Positions 1 to 8,169 of a DNA stretch of 9,257 nucleotides are shown piece after piece. Each line of letters opens with the position of its first letter. The first letter of the stretch is position 1. The stretch comes from Chitinophagaceae bacterium (GTDB taxonomy: Bacteria > Bacteroidota > Bacteroidia > Chitinophagales > Chitinophagaceae), in contig VIKJ01000030.1 of the NCBI GenBank assembly GCA_008080615.1, positions 1 through 9,257 on the forward strand, in the 5' to 3' direction. Made by a program: the position numbers and the translations under genes. The notes beneath the pieces were generated by a model, which did not search any database, was not told the DNA's origin, and was given only the letters and a program-made list of their open reading frames with translations.

Positions 1-1606
1 CACTATTTGGTTTTAAACGGCGGGAGATTTCTATTTTTTGTAAAGAAGCACCTTCTTTAAAACCGCTGCTGAGTAAAATGAGGTCTTGTACCGACATGCC
101 TTCGGCAAATTCAAAAATGCCGGGCTTATTTACTTCTCCATTAATAGTGATATACCTTTTTTCGCGAAGATCATTGATGCGATAAATTTGTACAGAATCT
201 TCCCGTACTAGTTCAATGTATTTTACCCCGCTCATTACTTCATTGATGTTGAAATTGATGTATTCAATGGTAAAATCGGGTTTTAATCTACGCAGTAAGG
301 CCCTGCTGGTATAGGCATCTTCTTTTAGTTTACCCGCCAACAGCAATTCTCTTAAAGAATATTTCATTTGGCTCATGCCATAAGCACCGGGATAGTAAAC
401 CGCACCATTAATAGATACCCTATTTAAAAACATATTGGCCAATGCATCTACCACCAAGGTATCGCCTGTATTCAATTTAAAAGTAGGCAATTGCTGTAAA
501 TTAATGCTCAACAATTCTTTGTTTCTGGCCCCAAACCGAAACACGCGTACTACTTCTTTATAGGCCATATCGGCAAAGCCACCAGCATATTGTATTATAT
601 CTGATGCTGTTTCGTTGGGCATGATATCAAAAAGCGCAGGCTTTTTAACCGCGCCTTTTAAGGCAACACGGGAAGTATAGGGATTTACGCGAATCACGTC
701 TCCGTCTTGTAAAATTTTATTCTTAGAAAGGTCCGATTTAAAGAGAAAATCGTAGAGATCAAATACTACAAGGTTTTTACCATTGCGCACCAAGTCTATT
801 TGCCTGAAAGAACCAATGGCGTTGGGACCACCCGATGCATAAAGGGCATTCATGATGGTAGAGAGCGAAGAAAGTTCGTAATTACCGGGACGTTTAATTT
901 CACCAATAAGGGTAACTTGAATACTCCTGAGTTGGCCCAACGTAACTTGCAGTTGAACCGCTCCAGCGTTTAGGCCGGGATAAATAGCACTTAGTGCTTT
1001 TTTTAATTTGGCACGGGCATCTTCAATGCTAAGACCCGCCACTTTTACAGGACCCAAGTTGGGATAACGAATGTCTCCATCTGCGCTCACGCGCAATCTT
1101 TTGGTAATGTCTGAAACGCCGTAAATATCAATCACCAATTGATCGTTGATGCCAATCAGGTAGTTTTGAGGAGTAGCAATTTGCAGGTTGGGTTGAAAGC
1201 TAAGATCTTGGTTGGCAAAAATTTCCCAACCATAGGGTTTGAGCCCAACACTGGTATCTTTAAATTGCTTGGCAATATTGTTGTTATTGCTATTAATGTT
1301 GGGTTTATAGCGTTGCTCATCGGGGTCCGATGCATTTTTAACCGAGCCATTAATTTCTTTCATGGTAGAAGGATCAATTAGAGCCAGTCGCTTTTTTAGT
1401 TGAGCAATTTGATCGGAACTCAGGCCTTTTTCCCGGGCTTTCATTTCTAGTTCCGTATCGGAAAGGCCAATCAATTGGTATTGGCTCATGAGCACAATAA
1501 TTTGTTGATCGGTTAGGTTATCGATGCTAACCGGTAGGTTTTGGGCAGAAACAGCCAATTGCAGCAGGGAAAAAACCAATATGAATAAACCAGCAACTCT
1601 CTTCAT
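1..1606 (-). CDS. Wza-like polysaccharide export protein with SLBB repeats (partial, C-terminus outside window)
   Basis: This is an outer-membrane polysaccharide exporter of the Poly_export/SLBB family, expected to form the periplasmic and outer-membrane conduit for a capsule or exopolysaccharide. I translated it by hand: 535 codons are open from ATG 1606-1604 to the left edge with no stop, so the C-terminus is missing. Residues 1-21 form a signal peptide (MKR, then a hydrophobic core, cut near AVSA/QN). There is no lipobox cysteine, unlike E. coli Wza. Residues about 25-75 look helical and charged, and an Asn-rich linker lies near 104-110. The export domain spans about 143-222 (YLIGINDQLVIDIYG at its start). 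SLBB-type beta-grasp repeats follow from about 230 (VTLIGEIKRPGNYEL), 315 (ALKGAVKKPALFDI), 397 (VSINGAVYYPGAYGM) and 486 (ITINGEVNKPGIFEF). It starts 26 bases after the second Wzi-like gene and is probably cotranscribed with it. Family assignment is secure; the exported glycan is unknown. Confidence 0.93.
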   Translation of the reverse strand, partial: MKRVAGLFILVFSLLQLAVSAQNLPVSIDNLTDQQIIVLMSQYQLIGLSDTELEMKAREKGLSSDQIAQLKKRLALIDPSTMKEINGSVKNASDPDEQRYKPNINSNNNNIAKQFKDTSVGLKPYGWEIFANQDLSFQPNLQIATPQNYLIGINDQLVIDIYGVSDITKRLRVSADGDIRYPNLGPVKVAGLSIEDARAKLKKALSAIYPGLNAGAVQLQVTLGQLRSIQVTLIGEIKRPGNYELSSLSTIMNALYASGGPNAIGSFRQIDLVRNGKNLVVFDLYDFLFKSDLSKNKILQDGDVIRVNPYTSRVALKGAVKKPALFDIMPNETASDIIQYAGGFADMAYKEVVRVFRFGARNKELLSINLQQLPTFKLNTGDTLVVDALANMFLNRVSINGAVYYPGAYGMSQMKYSLRELLLAGKLKEDAYTSRALLRRLKPDFTIEYINFNINEVMSGVKYIELVREDSVQIYRINDLREKRYITINGEVNKPGIFEFAEGMSVQDLILLSSGFKEGASLQKIEISRRLKPNS

Positions 1607-1632
1607 AATTTGTGAATATAGAACCAATTAAA

Positions 1633-3342
1633 TCAGCGGTTAAAATTAGGCCTTTTAAAAAAGTAAATCAAGGAAACTTGCACGCGGGTATTGCTGCGAT
1701 CACTATCGGGGGCAGGTTGAGCAAAAACATTGTTGAGTTTAACCCAACGGTAATTGAGGGCATTGGTGTTTTGCAAGGAAGCACTTATTAAAAAATTATG
1801 TACATCCCATTGCAGGTTTAGGGCTAGGTTAAGGTGGGTATAATAGCGATCGGCATAGCCATTGCCCACAATGCCATTGAAATAATTGTAAATGGTAAAA
1901 TCGTTGTTATAGGCAATCCGTTCGGCAGCAAAGCCTATTTTTTTCAAGCCTTTTATCCAAGCTAGCTCTATATGTACACTGTTGCTACCCGGGCCAATGG
2001 CAGCCCCCATTACTTGGCCCCAATTGCTATAACCTTGGGTAATATAAGGATGGGTGTACCAAGAATTGGTTTTGGGGGTAGAGAAGGGCGCAGCAGAATC
2101 GAAAATGAGGTGGACATCGGGCAATTGTAATTGGGTAAGTTCGGCACTGAGCCATATTGTACCACCCTTGAACCCATTGCTGTTGTTATTGGGGGAAGAT
2201 GAAGAAGCAAAGCCTTTTCTAAAGCCAATGGTATAGCCCGTAGGGATGGTATCTCCAAAAACATTGATTGGATTGGCCCAACGATTGGCCCTACCATATT
2301 CGGCATATACTTCGGCCAGTTCTTTGGGCATTTTATAGCGAACAAATAAAGCCCCCAAGTTGGCAGTTGCTGGTTTATTTTCGTAAGATTTTACAATATC
2401 GGTAGATTGAATATTGGTTTCACTGGTATAAAAATAACTGGCCCCAGTAGCCCCTATAAAAAAGTTCTCCATGCCCTTGGGAGAAAAGCTGAACAGGTAT
2501 CCGAATATATTTCTATTGGTGGTAGATTTATTGGCAATACCGCCTGCCCAAATAGTACGCATGGTTGCATTGTCTTGGGGTTCAAAAGGAGTATTCTGTA
2601 AACTACCATAAATAAGCTCAAATTCTACATTGCCCCACTTAGTGGGCAGGGGTTGAATAGATTGAAAAGTGGCGTGTAAAAAACCTGGGGCATTGTTGGT
2701 AAGCACCAAGCTGTTTTTGCGAGCCGGGCCCCACCAAATATTTTCGGTAGAAATACCCATGCTCAATTTTTGGGTATTGTAGCGAATGCTAGATTGGCCG
2801 GGGAAAAATTGGGAAAGGGCATCGGTACCAAATTGGCCAAGGTTATCGAGCTTATTGAGTTGGTACATATAATACCGCGAATAATAATTGTTATCGGTAG
2901 GGTTGCCATTAAAGGGCGCAGGTGCGGTATTGACGGCCTGCACTATTTCGGGCTGTAATTGAATGCTGAGGTTTTTGAATTGAAAAAAAGCACCTACGCT
3001 AAAGCGATGTTGTGCTCCCACTGCAGGAATAAAAGAACCATCATTGGCACTGATGGGCAAACTGCTATTAAACTGTTGTTGATAGGTTGCTTGTACCCAA
3101 GTAAATTGAGGTTTTGATTTTTTTGTGAATGTTTTATTTAGCTGATTTAGCCAGAAGATACTTGTAGAACGGTTGGAGAATGAACTTTGATTAGCGTTAT
3201 TCAAATCGCTTATTTGAGCTAAGCGTTGATAATCGTACAAATCAATATCCGATTGTAAGGCTTGGGCCTGCAAAAGATTTACGCAATTGTTTATTAGCAG
3301 GAACGCAATACAAACAATGAATTGATTTATATCCTTTTTCAA
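1633..3342 (-). CDS. Capsule assembly Wzi-family outer-membrane protein, second copy (TTG start)
   Basis: This is a 569-residue predicted outer-membrane beta-barrel of the Wzi family; E. coli Wzi is a surface lectin that helps hold capsule on the cell. An N-terminal signal peptide spans about 1-28 (MKKD, a hydrophobic stretch, then a likely AQA cut). The family core is at about 182-248: GQSSIRYN, STENIWWGPA, then TNNAPGFLHATF and a WGNVEFELIYG strand. WYTHPYITQG sits in the C-terminal third. The same blocks occur in the gene just upstream, so the two are diverged paralogues. The start is TTG at 3342-3340, sharing TTGA with the upstream TGA stop. No in-frame ATG exists between the preceding in-frame stop (TAA at 3360-3358) and the signal peptide, and the next Met is near residue 159, so TTG is the only sensible start. 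The C-terminus runs past the aromatic barrel-end pattern (LIYFF) by seven residues, KRPNFNR. Family call is good; a separate role for this copy is unknown. Confidence 0.88.
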   Translation of the reverse strand: MKKDINQFIVCIAFLLINNCVNLLQAQALQSDIDLYDYQRLAQISDLNNANQSSFSNRSTSIFWLNQLNKTFTKKSKPQFTWVQATYQQQFNSSLPISANDGSFIPAVGAQHRFSVGAFFQFKNLSIQLQPEIVQAVNTAPAPFNGNPTDNNYYSRYYMYQLNKLDNLGQFGTDALSQFFPGQSSIRYNTQKLSMGISTENIWWGPARKNSLVLTNNAPGFLHATFQSIQPLPTKWGNVEFELIYGSLQNTPFEPQDNATMRTIWAGGIANKSTTNRNIFGYLFSFSPKGMENFFIGATGASYFYTSETNIQSTDIVKSYENKPATANLGALFVRYKMPKELAEVYAEYGRANRWANPINVFGDTIPTGYTIGFRKGFASSSSPNNNSNGFKGGTIWLSAELTQLQLPDVHLIFDSAAPFSTPKTNSWYTHPYITQGYSNWGQVMGAAIGPGSNSVHIELAWIKGLKKIGFAAERIAYNNDFTIYNYFNGIVGNGYADRYYTHLNLALNLQWDVHNFLISASLQNTNALNYRWVKLNNVFAQPAPDSDRSNTRVQVSLIYFFKRPNFNR

Positions 3343-4907
3343 AAGAAATAACTTGCTTTACATTGAACAAATACATTGAAGGCATTGCCTTGTTCCCATC
3401 CATAATTCTTGGAATGCACTAACTGCATTTCTCCGTTGATCAATAGTTTATTAAACCGATGCTGTCCTAAAAAACCCAGGGCAATATCATTCCATTGAAT
3501 GGGACGCATGGCTAATAAATTAGAAGGGCCTTTAAAGCCTTTAGGATCTTGTTGAATGCGTTGCATTTTTACACCAATCATATTAAAGCCATGTATTTTT
3601 TTTACTTGTAGGGTTTGCACATTGTTGCCAAAGCCGCTGCCAGCTCCAAGGTTTTGGTTTTGATAACTGAGGCCCTGTGTTACTCCACCATGTTCGTACC
3701 AATTGCCTGAATTGCGTAAAACACTAGAAGCTGATTGTGCCATTTGGGTAATTTCTGCGGCAATATCAATCAACTGATTATTTTTTTGAACAATGATTTT
3801 TTTTGCTCCCAATATATAAGCTGCCGAATGGCTGGGATTTACGGCAATGTCTCGCAGGTTTTGCTTAAAATCATTGTAACCAAATTCGGCATAGAATTCT
3901 GCTTGGTGCTTGGGCAATATCCAACGGGTAAAAAAACTAAAAGCACCATCACTGGGAATAGAACTGGAATTGGCATTGGCCACCGGGCTGGATGCTTCAA
4001 ATACAGGGAGGTATTTGTTTATGAACCCAGTTTTAAGTTTTTGATCAGTTTGGTATAAATGTTCGGTTCTGGTAAGCCCTACAAAAAAATGCGGCATGAA
4101 GCTGGGCTGATAGGTAAGTACAATCCCGTTTATATAACGGCTATCATTTTTAGGAAGCAGGGGCTTCATATAAAAATTCTCAAATGCCGCACTGGTATCT
4201 TCATCCAATTTACCTGCAATCAATTGCCATTCAAATGAGCCAATGAGTGTTTTAAGGGGGCGGGTAGAATTAAAAGTGATGTGTTTGAAACCTGGCGCAT
4301 TATTGCTCATCATGAGGCTGCTGAACTGACCAGGCCCCCACCATAGATTTTCGGAAGATACACCAACTGAAACAGGCCCTAGGTTTAACCGTACAGACGA
4401 TTGACCCAAGTAAGCTTTACTCAATGCTTTGCCACTGTTAGATCCATATTCGGCAGTAGTAGCATAATTAGGATTTGCAGCATAATAATATTCTGGTTGC
4501 AATCGAATAGAGAGTGGACCTATTTTGGCATATACACCAGCACTTACCATGGTTTGTATTCCCTTGGCCATGATCATACCAGCATCATTCCATCCGTAGG
4601 GATGGTGGCTATTGAATTTGGTGGTGATGGAAGCGGGTAAAATGTTGAATTGAATTTGATTATTCAGGTAGGATTTTCCTAGCAATTTTAAGCTTGCTGA
4701 ACTATCAATTAAATTTAATAAATCATCCGCGCTTACGGATTTATTGTAAAAAAAAGGCCGCGAAGTAAGGCTCTGGGCGGCATCAATTTTACCAGTTAAT
4801 TGAAGCGTTCGCAATAATTCATCATTACTTTGCTGAACAACAGGAATAGTTTGTGCAGAAAGAATACCAGATAAAAAAAATGAGAAAATAAAGGAACTAT
4901 ATTTCAT
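3339..4907 (-). CDS. Capsule assembly Wzi-family outer-membrane protein, first copy
   Basis: This is a 522-residue predicted outer-membrane beta-barrel of the Wzi family, expected to organise or anchor exported polysaccharide at the cell surface. A signal peptide covers residues 1-18 (cut near ILSA/QT). After a short helical region (about 25-80) comes GWNDAGMIMAKGIQ near 105-118 and SIRLQPEYYYAAN near 133-145. The family core is at about 168-232: GQSSVRLNLGPVSVGVSSEN, LWWGPG, then SNNAPGFKHITF and GSFEWQLIAGKL. WYEHGGVTQGLSY lies in the C-terminal third. The protein ends in SYFF, the terminal aromatic expected of a barrel inserted by the BAM machinery. ATG at 4907-4905 follows the dehydratase stop by four bases, and the gene overlaps the next Wzi-like gene by four, so all three are likely translated from one message. 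Periplasmic or surface details of substrate binding cannot be read from the sequence. Confidence 0.9.
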   Translation of the reverse strand: MKYSSFIFSFFLSGILSAQTIPVVQQSNDELLRTLQLTGKIDAAQSLTSRPFFYNKSVSADDLLNLIDSSASLKLLGKSYLNNQIQFNILPASITTKFNSHHPYGWNDAGMIMAKGIQTMVSAGVYAKIGPLSIRLQPEYYYAANPNYATTAEYGSNSGKALSKAYLGQSSVRLNLGPVSVGVSSENLWWGPGQFSSLMMSNNAPGFKHITFNSTRPLKTLIGSFEWQLIAGKLDEDTSAAFENFYMKPLLPKNDSRYINGIVLTYQPSFMPHFFVGLTRTEHLYQTDQKLKTGFINKYLPVFEASSPVANANSSSIPSDGAFSFFTRWILPKHQAEFYAEFGYNDFKQNLRDIAVNPSHSAAYILGAKKIIVQKNNQLIDIAAEITQMAQSASSVLRNSGNWYEHGGVTQGLSYQNQNLGAGSGFGNNVQTLQVKKIHGFNMIGVKMQRIQQDPKGFKGPSNLLAMRPIQWNDIALGFLGQHRFNKLLINGEMQLVHSKNYGWEQGNAFNVFVQCKASYFF

Positions 4908-4911
4908 TGAA

Positions 4912-6870
4912 CTAAGAACCTGTTAATGGCATATTTACCACGGGGGTTTGCTTGTCTAATTTTTCAAAAATGGAGTTATTGCTAACAAATTCGGGCACTA
5001 GGGCTTTCATGGCCAATACTACTGAAGTGATGGATTCTTGTCTTTGGGCTGGTCCAATCAATTCATCTATTTGTATAGTTAAACTCTCAAATTCAATTGT
5101 TCTGGTTTTGGCAATCAAAATTTTCTCATGATAGGTAGGCATGGTATTTTCTGCATTGTTCAATAATTCTTCATATAGTTTTTCGCCGGGGCGGAGACCA
5201 TTGTATTCTATTTTAATGTCATCATCAGGTTCTAAGCCAGAGAGTTTGATCATTTTACGAGCCAGGTCTACAATTTTAACGGGTTGGCCCATATCAAATA
5301 CAAATATCTCACCACCATTGCCCATGGAGCCAGCTTCTAATACCAATTGACAAGCTTCTGGGATAGTCATGAAATAGCGCGTAATATCTGGGTGGGTAAC
5401 GGTAACCGGGCCACCAGCATCAATTTGTTTTTTAAAGCGAGGTATCACCGAACCATTAGAGCCCAGTACATTACCAAAACGGGTGGTAATGAACTTGGTT
5501 TGTTTTTTAGAGGGGTCCATTTTAGCTAAAGTATCGTGGTGTTGGTATAAGCTTTGTACATACATTTCGGCAATGCGCTTGGATGCTCCCATTACATTGG
5601 TAGGATTTACCGCTTTATCGGTAGAGATCATTACAAAACGCTCTACCTCATATTTAACGGACATATCAGCCAATAATTTAGTACCTGCTACATTGGTACA
5701 AATTGCTTCTAAGGGGCTATGCTCCATCATGGGCACGTGCTTATAGGCAGCAGCATGGTATACAAAATCGGGGCTGTAATTTTGGAATAAGCGTTCTACA
5801 ATGAGTTCATTGCGAACATCACCTAGCGCTAGTTTGAAATTCTTAAAACCTTTCTCTACTAATTCCAATTCTAATTCATGCAAAGGTGTTTCGGCATTGT
5901 CATTGAGTACAATTAACCCTGGCTTATACTGAATTAATTGGCGCACAATTTCACTACCAATAGAACCTGCAGCCCCTGTAACCAAAATGGTTTTTTGGTT
6001 GATTTGTTCAAATAGTATGGTATTGTAAATTTTAATTTGTTCCCGCTCTAATAAATCTTCAATCTTCACATTTTGTAATTGCCTGGTACTAAGCTGCCCA
6101 TTAATCCAATTCTTCAAGGGAGGCACGGTATAGACGGTAATTTTATTGTCTAAACAGTAATCTACAATTTCATTTTTTCGTTTAGAAGGTAATTTGGTAC
6201 TGGCAATAATCAATTCATCTACCAAATATTGTTTTAATAAGGTTTCTAATTGATCAGAAGTAAATATTTTAATACCATCAATGTTCTTTCCTACTTTGCG
6301 CTGATCATCTTCTAAAAACAATACCATTTGAATATTGGCCGTCATATCATGCTCCAAAGCCCGCTTAGTAGAAATGCCTACATCACCTGCCCCATAAATG
6401 GCTACTCTTTTTTTGCTTACATTTAAGGTAGTAACATAGGAGAAAAAATATTTGATCAAAACTCTGTAAGTGCTTAATGCAACAAAAGAAAGCAAGATAT
6501 TGATAATGAGTACAGAAGCAGGGATTAAGTGATAATTGTACCATTGCTCTACAAATAGATCTAATAAGAAATAACCTGTATTGGCAAATATTACAACAGA
6601 GAAAATTCTGAAAGTATCTTGTAATCCTGTAAAACGAATGATGCCCGCATATACCCTGAAAAGGGAAAACAGGGATACATTAAATGCTAGTAAGATTAAT
6701 AAGTTGGTGAAAATTTGAGTTTGGCTGAAAACAGCCAATACGAATTCTGCTTTGATAAAATAAGCCAAGAGAAAACATATGGCACTAATAATAATATCTA
6801 AACAAAATATTACCCATCGTGGTAATATAGATAGATTTCTAATTTTTCTTAACCGATATCTATTAAACAT
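4912..6870 (-). CDS. Membrane-bound nucleoside-diphosphate-sugar dehydratase/epimerase (CapD/WbpM/FlaA1 type)
   Basis: This probably makes a 4-keto-6-deoxy sugar nucleotide from UDP-GlcNAc or a related UDP-HexNAc, the first step to deoxy-amino sugars in capsule or O-antigen. I start it at ATG 6870-6868 (652 residues); a TTG two codons upstream is possible but less likely. Four membrane segments lie at about 19-39, 53-71, 90-106 and 117-135. A first nucleotide-binding fold begins at GAGDVG (160-165). The catalytic extended-SDR domain begins at TGAAGSIGSE (298-307), with YHAAAYKH near 371-378, STDKAVNPTNVMGASKR (416-432) and LRPGEKLYEE (559-568). In place of the usual YxxxK the active site reads MxxxK (Met 427, Lys 431), the S-M-K form known from long WbpM-like enzymes. 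Length matches that group (about 600-670). It is the first gene of the tight dehydratase-Wzi-Wzi-exporter series. The fold is certain; the exact substrate is inferred from the family. Confidence 0.93.
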   Translation of the reverse strand: MFNRYRLRKIRNLSILPRWVIFCLDIIISAICFLLAYFIKAEFVLAVFSQTQIFTNLLILLAFNVSLFSLFRVYAGIIRFTGLQDTFRIFSVVIFANTGYFLLDLFVEQWYNYHLIPASVLIINILLSFVALSTYRVLIKYFFSYVTTLNVSKKRVAIYGAGDVGISTKRALEHDMTANIQMVLFLEDDQRKVGKNIDGIKIFTSDQLETLLKQYLVDELIIASTKLPSKRKNEIVDYCLDNKITVYTVPPLKNWINGQLSTRQLQNVKIEDLLEREQIKIYNTILFEQINQKTILVTGAAGSIGSEIVRQLIQYKPGLIVLNDNAETPLHELELELVEKGFKNFKLALGDVRNELIVERLFQNYSPDFVYHAAAYKHVPMMEHSPLEAICTNVAGTKLLADMSVKYEVERFVMISTDKAVNPTNVMGASKRIAEMYVQSLYQHHDTLAKMDPSKKQTKFITTRFGNVLGSNGSVIPRFKKQIDAGGPVTVTHPDITRYFMTIPEACQLVLEAGSMGNGGEIFVFDMGQPVKIVDLARKMIKLSGLEPDDDIKIEYNGLRPGEKLYEELLNNAENTMPTYHEKILIAKTRTIEFESLTIQIDELIGPAQRQESITSVVLAMKALVPEFVSNNSIFEKLDKQTPVVNMPLTGS

Positions 6871-7115
6871 AATCAACCATTTAAAAATCTATTAAAACAC
6901 AATTTAAGGGAAAAAATTAAATATTTACGAATCAATGACTTTACCATTTCAACATAATTATTTGAAAATATTAAGTGTAATTCAAAATTGATTATTAATA
7001 AAAAAGTGAATTATTAAAAATTCAGAAATACTGCAATGTCAAATTGTTACTTCATCTAATCAAAAACGATTCTCTATTTAGGCATGTCAAATACTAAAAT
7101 ACTTGGTTCCAATAA
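6871..7115. other. AT-rich intergenic region between the SGNH-like gene and the dehydratase
   Basis: This is the only gap longer than 30 bases in the window and the natural place for a promoter serving the dehydratase-to-exporter genes. It is strongly AT-rich and holds no gene. Small inverted repeats are visible: TAATTCA (6978-6984) with TGAATTA (7007-7013), while TGAATT (7007-7012) can also pair with AATTCA (7019-7024). A weak 6-bp stem-loop (CAAGTA/TATTTG on the minus strand, with one G-T pair) lies around 7086-7103, but it is not followed by a T-run, so I do not call a terminator. I see no convincing Bacteroidota promoter (TTTG, then TAnnTTTG about 20 bases on) inside the gap. Confidence 0.6.
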
Positions 7116-8168
7116 TTATCTCAAAAATATATCTTCAATTGTTTCTTTATTAATATGCATTCCGTCTAAAAAATCTTCTTCTCTAACATGAAGTAAATTT
7201 GGATTAAAAGAACCTTTTAAAATGATATTATAGTCCTTCGCTATTTGTTTATAGACCTTTTCACTTTCTACTACATTTTTATATAAAAAATTATTGGAAA
7301 TGAAATTATAAACACGTTGATGATATGGCGAAAGAACTATTGTTACCATACATTTTTTAAAAATTAAATGTTTTATGATTTTTCTTAACTCATTTAATTT
7401 AAAATCATCGATTTTTGAAAAATTCTCTATACTGTAAATTGGACTTTTTAAATATTTTTTAACTTCACTTTCTAGTTGTTGATGTGTAGGGTTATTATAA
7501 GACTTATCGTACATTATTGACAAATCAGGTAACCTACAAGATTTTCCACTTATAAAAGTATCAGAGATACTAATAGGATTTCTAAATGATAGAAAAGATT
7601 TTAGAGAACTTGAAAAAAATGATGGATTAAACAATTGAAAAATTTCCTTTTGTGTTATTTCAAATTCGTCTTCTTTAATTTGATCATCAGAATATGAAAA
7701 AAAATTCTTATAATATTTAAGGATTGAATAATACCTTTTTTGTTCATTATTAATATTTAATGACCAAGGATCTAAACCTAAAACGATATTTTTAGGAAGG
7801 GTATTAAATTTTGTTTCGTATAAGTTTATTATTGCAGCAATATCTTCAATCGAACATCCAGAAACTCCATTATTTATTAAACTTTTGCTTTGGCTAATAT
7901 TTTGGCTTAATTGCATAACCCTTGAGGATCCTAAAACAATTGTTTCTGGTAAGATATTTAAATTTAGAATTATTTCTTTTTGAAGTAATCTTTCGTCGAT
8001 ATTACCTCTAATAAAAACAAACTTATTATTCAATAAATTCTTTGCTACACTCTCGTAATTATTTTTTTTGTAAAACAATGCCCCTGCATCACCAAAATAA
8101 GAAATAATCAAAATAACTAAACCGAATGAAATAATGAATAAAATAACATTTTGAATAAACCTAATCAT
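7116..8168 (-). CDS. Membrane-anchored SGNH-hydrolase-like protein, probable partner of the adjacent O-acyltransferase
   Basis: This 350-residue protein probably acts outside the cytoplasmic membrane, moving or removing acyl groups on a glycan; the biochemical role is inferred. One hydrophobic segment at about 8-25 looks like a signal anchor. SGNH-like blocks are visible: ETIVLGSSRVMQ at 75-86 places Ser 82 where the GDS nucleophile sits, INNGVSGCSIED at 98-109 resembles the Gly/Asn block, and DGMHIN at 335-340 gives an Asp-x-x-His pair (Asp 335, His 338). IVLGLDPW (128-135) and IVLSPYH (277-283) look like core strands. This layout recalls the AlgJ/AlgX and DltD-type proteins that work with MBOAT acyltransferases. 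ATG 8168-8166 lies one base after the stop of the MBOAT gene, which supports cotranslation and a joint job. The gene is very AT-rich compared with the genes to its left. I do not recognise a named family; a plain esterase is an alternative. Confidence 0.75.
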   Translation of the reverse strand: MIRFIQNVILFIISFGLVILIISYFGDAGALFYKKNNYESVAKNLLNNKFVFIRGNIDERLLQKEIILNLNILPETIVLGSSRVMQLSQNISQSKSLINNGVSGCSIEDIAAIINLYETKFNTLPKNIVLGLDPWSLNINNEQKRYYSILKYYKNFFSYSDDQIKEDEFEITQKEIFQLFNPSFFSSSLKSFLSFRNPISISDTFISGKSCRLPDLSIMYDKSYNNPTHQQLESEVKKYLKSPIYSIENFSKIDDFKLNELRKIIKHLIFKKCMVTIVLSPYHQRVYNFISNNFLYKNVVESEKVYKQIAKDYNIILKGSFNPNLLHVREEDFLDGMHINKETIEDIFLR

Positions 8169-8169
8169 G

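Noticed and set aside
1139..1381. Plus-strand open frame of about 80 codons with a hydrophobic stretch
   Set aside because: It lies wholly antisense to the SLBB exporter, whose frame is continuous and carries clear family motifs here; the hydrophobic run is a by-product of the opposite strand.
3735..4058. Plus-strand open frame of about 107 codons
   Set aside because: It is antisense within the first Wzi-family gene, with no domain or initiation context, so it is a shadow of the real gene.
6935..6991. Plus-strand 18-codon frame in the intergenic gap
   Set aside because: It is very short, has no recognisable motif or initiation signal, and lies in AT-rich noncoding DNA antisense to the transcription direction of all real genes.
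7086..7103. Possible stem-loop after the SGNH-like gene as a terminator
   Set aside because: The stem is only six pairs with one G-T, has almost no GC, and is not followed by a T-run.
7122..7129. TATTTTTG on the minus strand, matching the Bacteroidota -7 element TAnnTTTG
   Set aside because: It lies inside the last codons of the SGNH-like gene and no TTTG -33 element is present at the right distance, so the match is likely due to AT richness.
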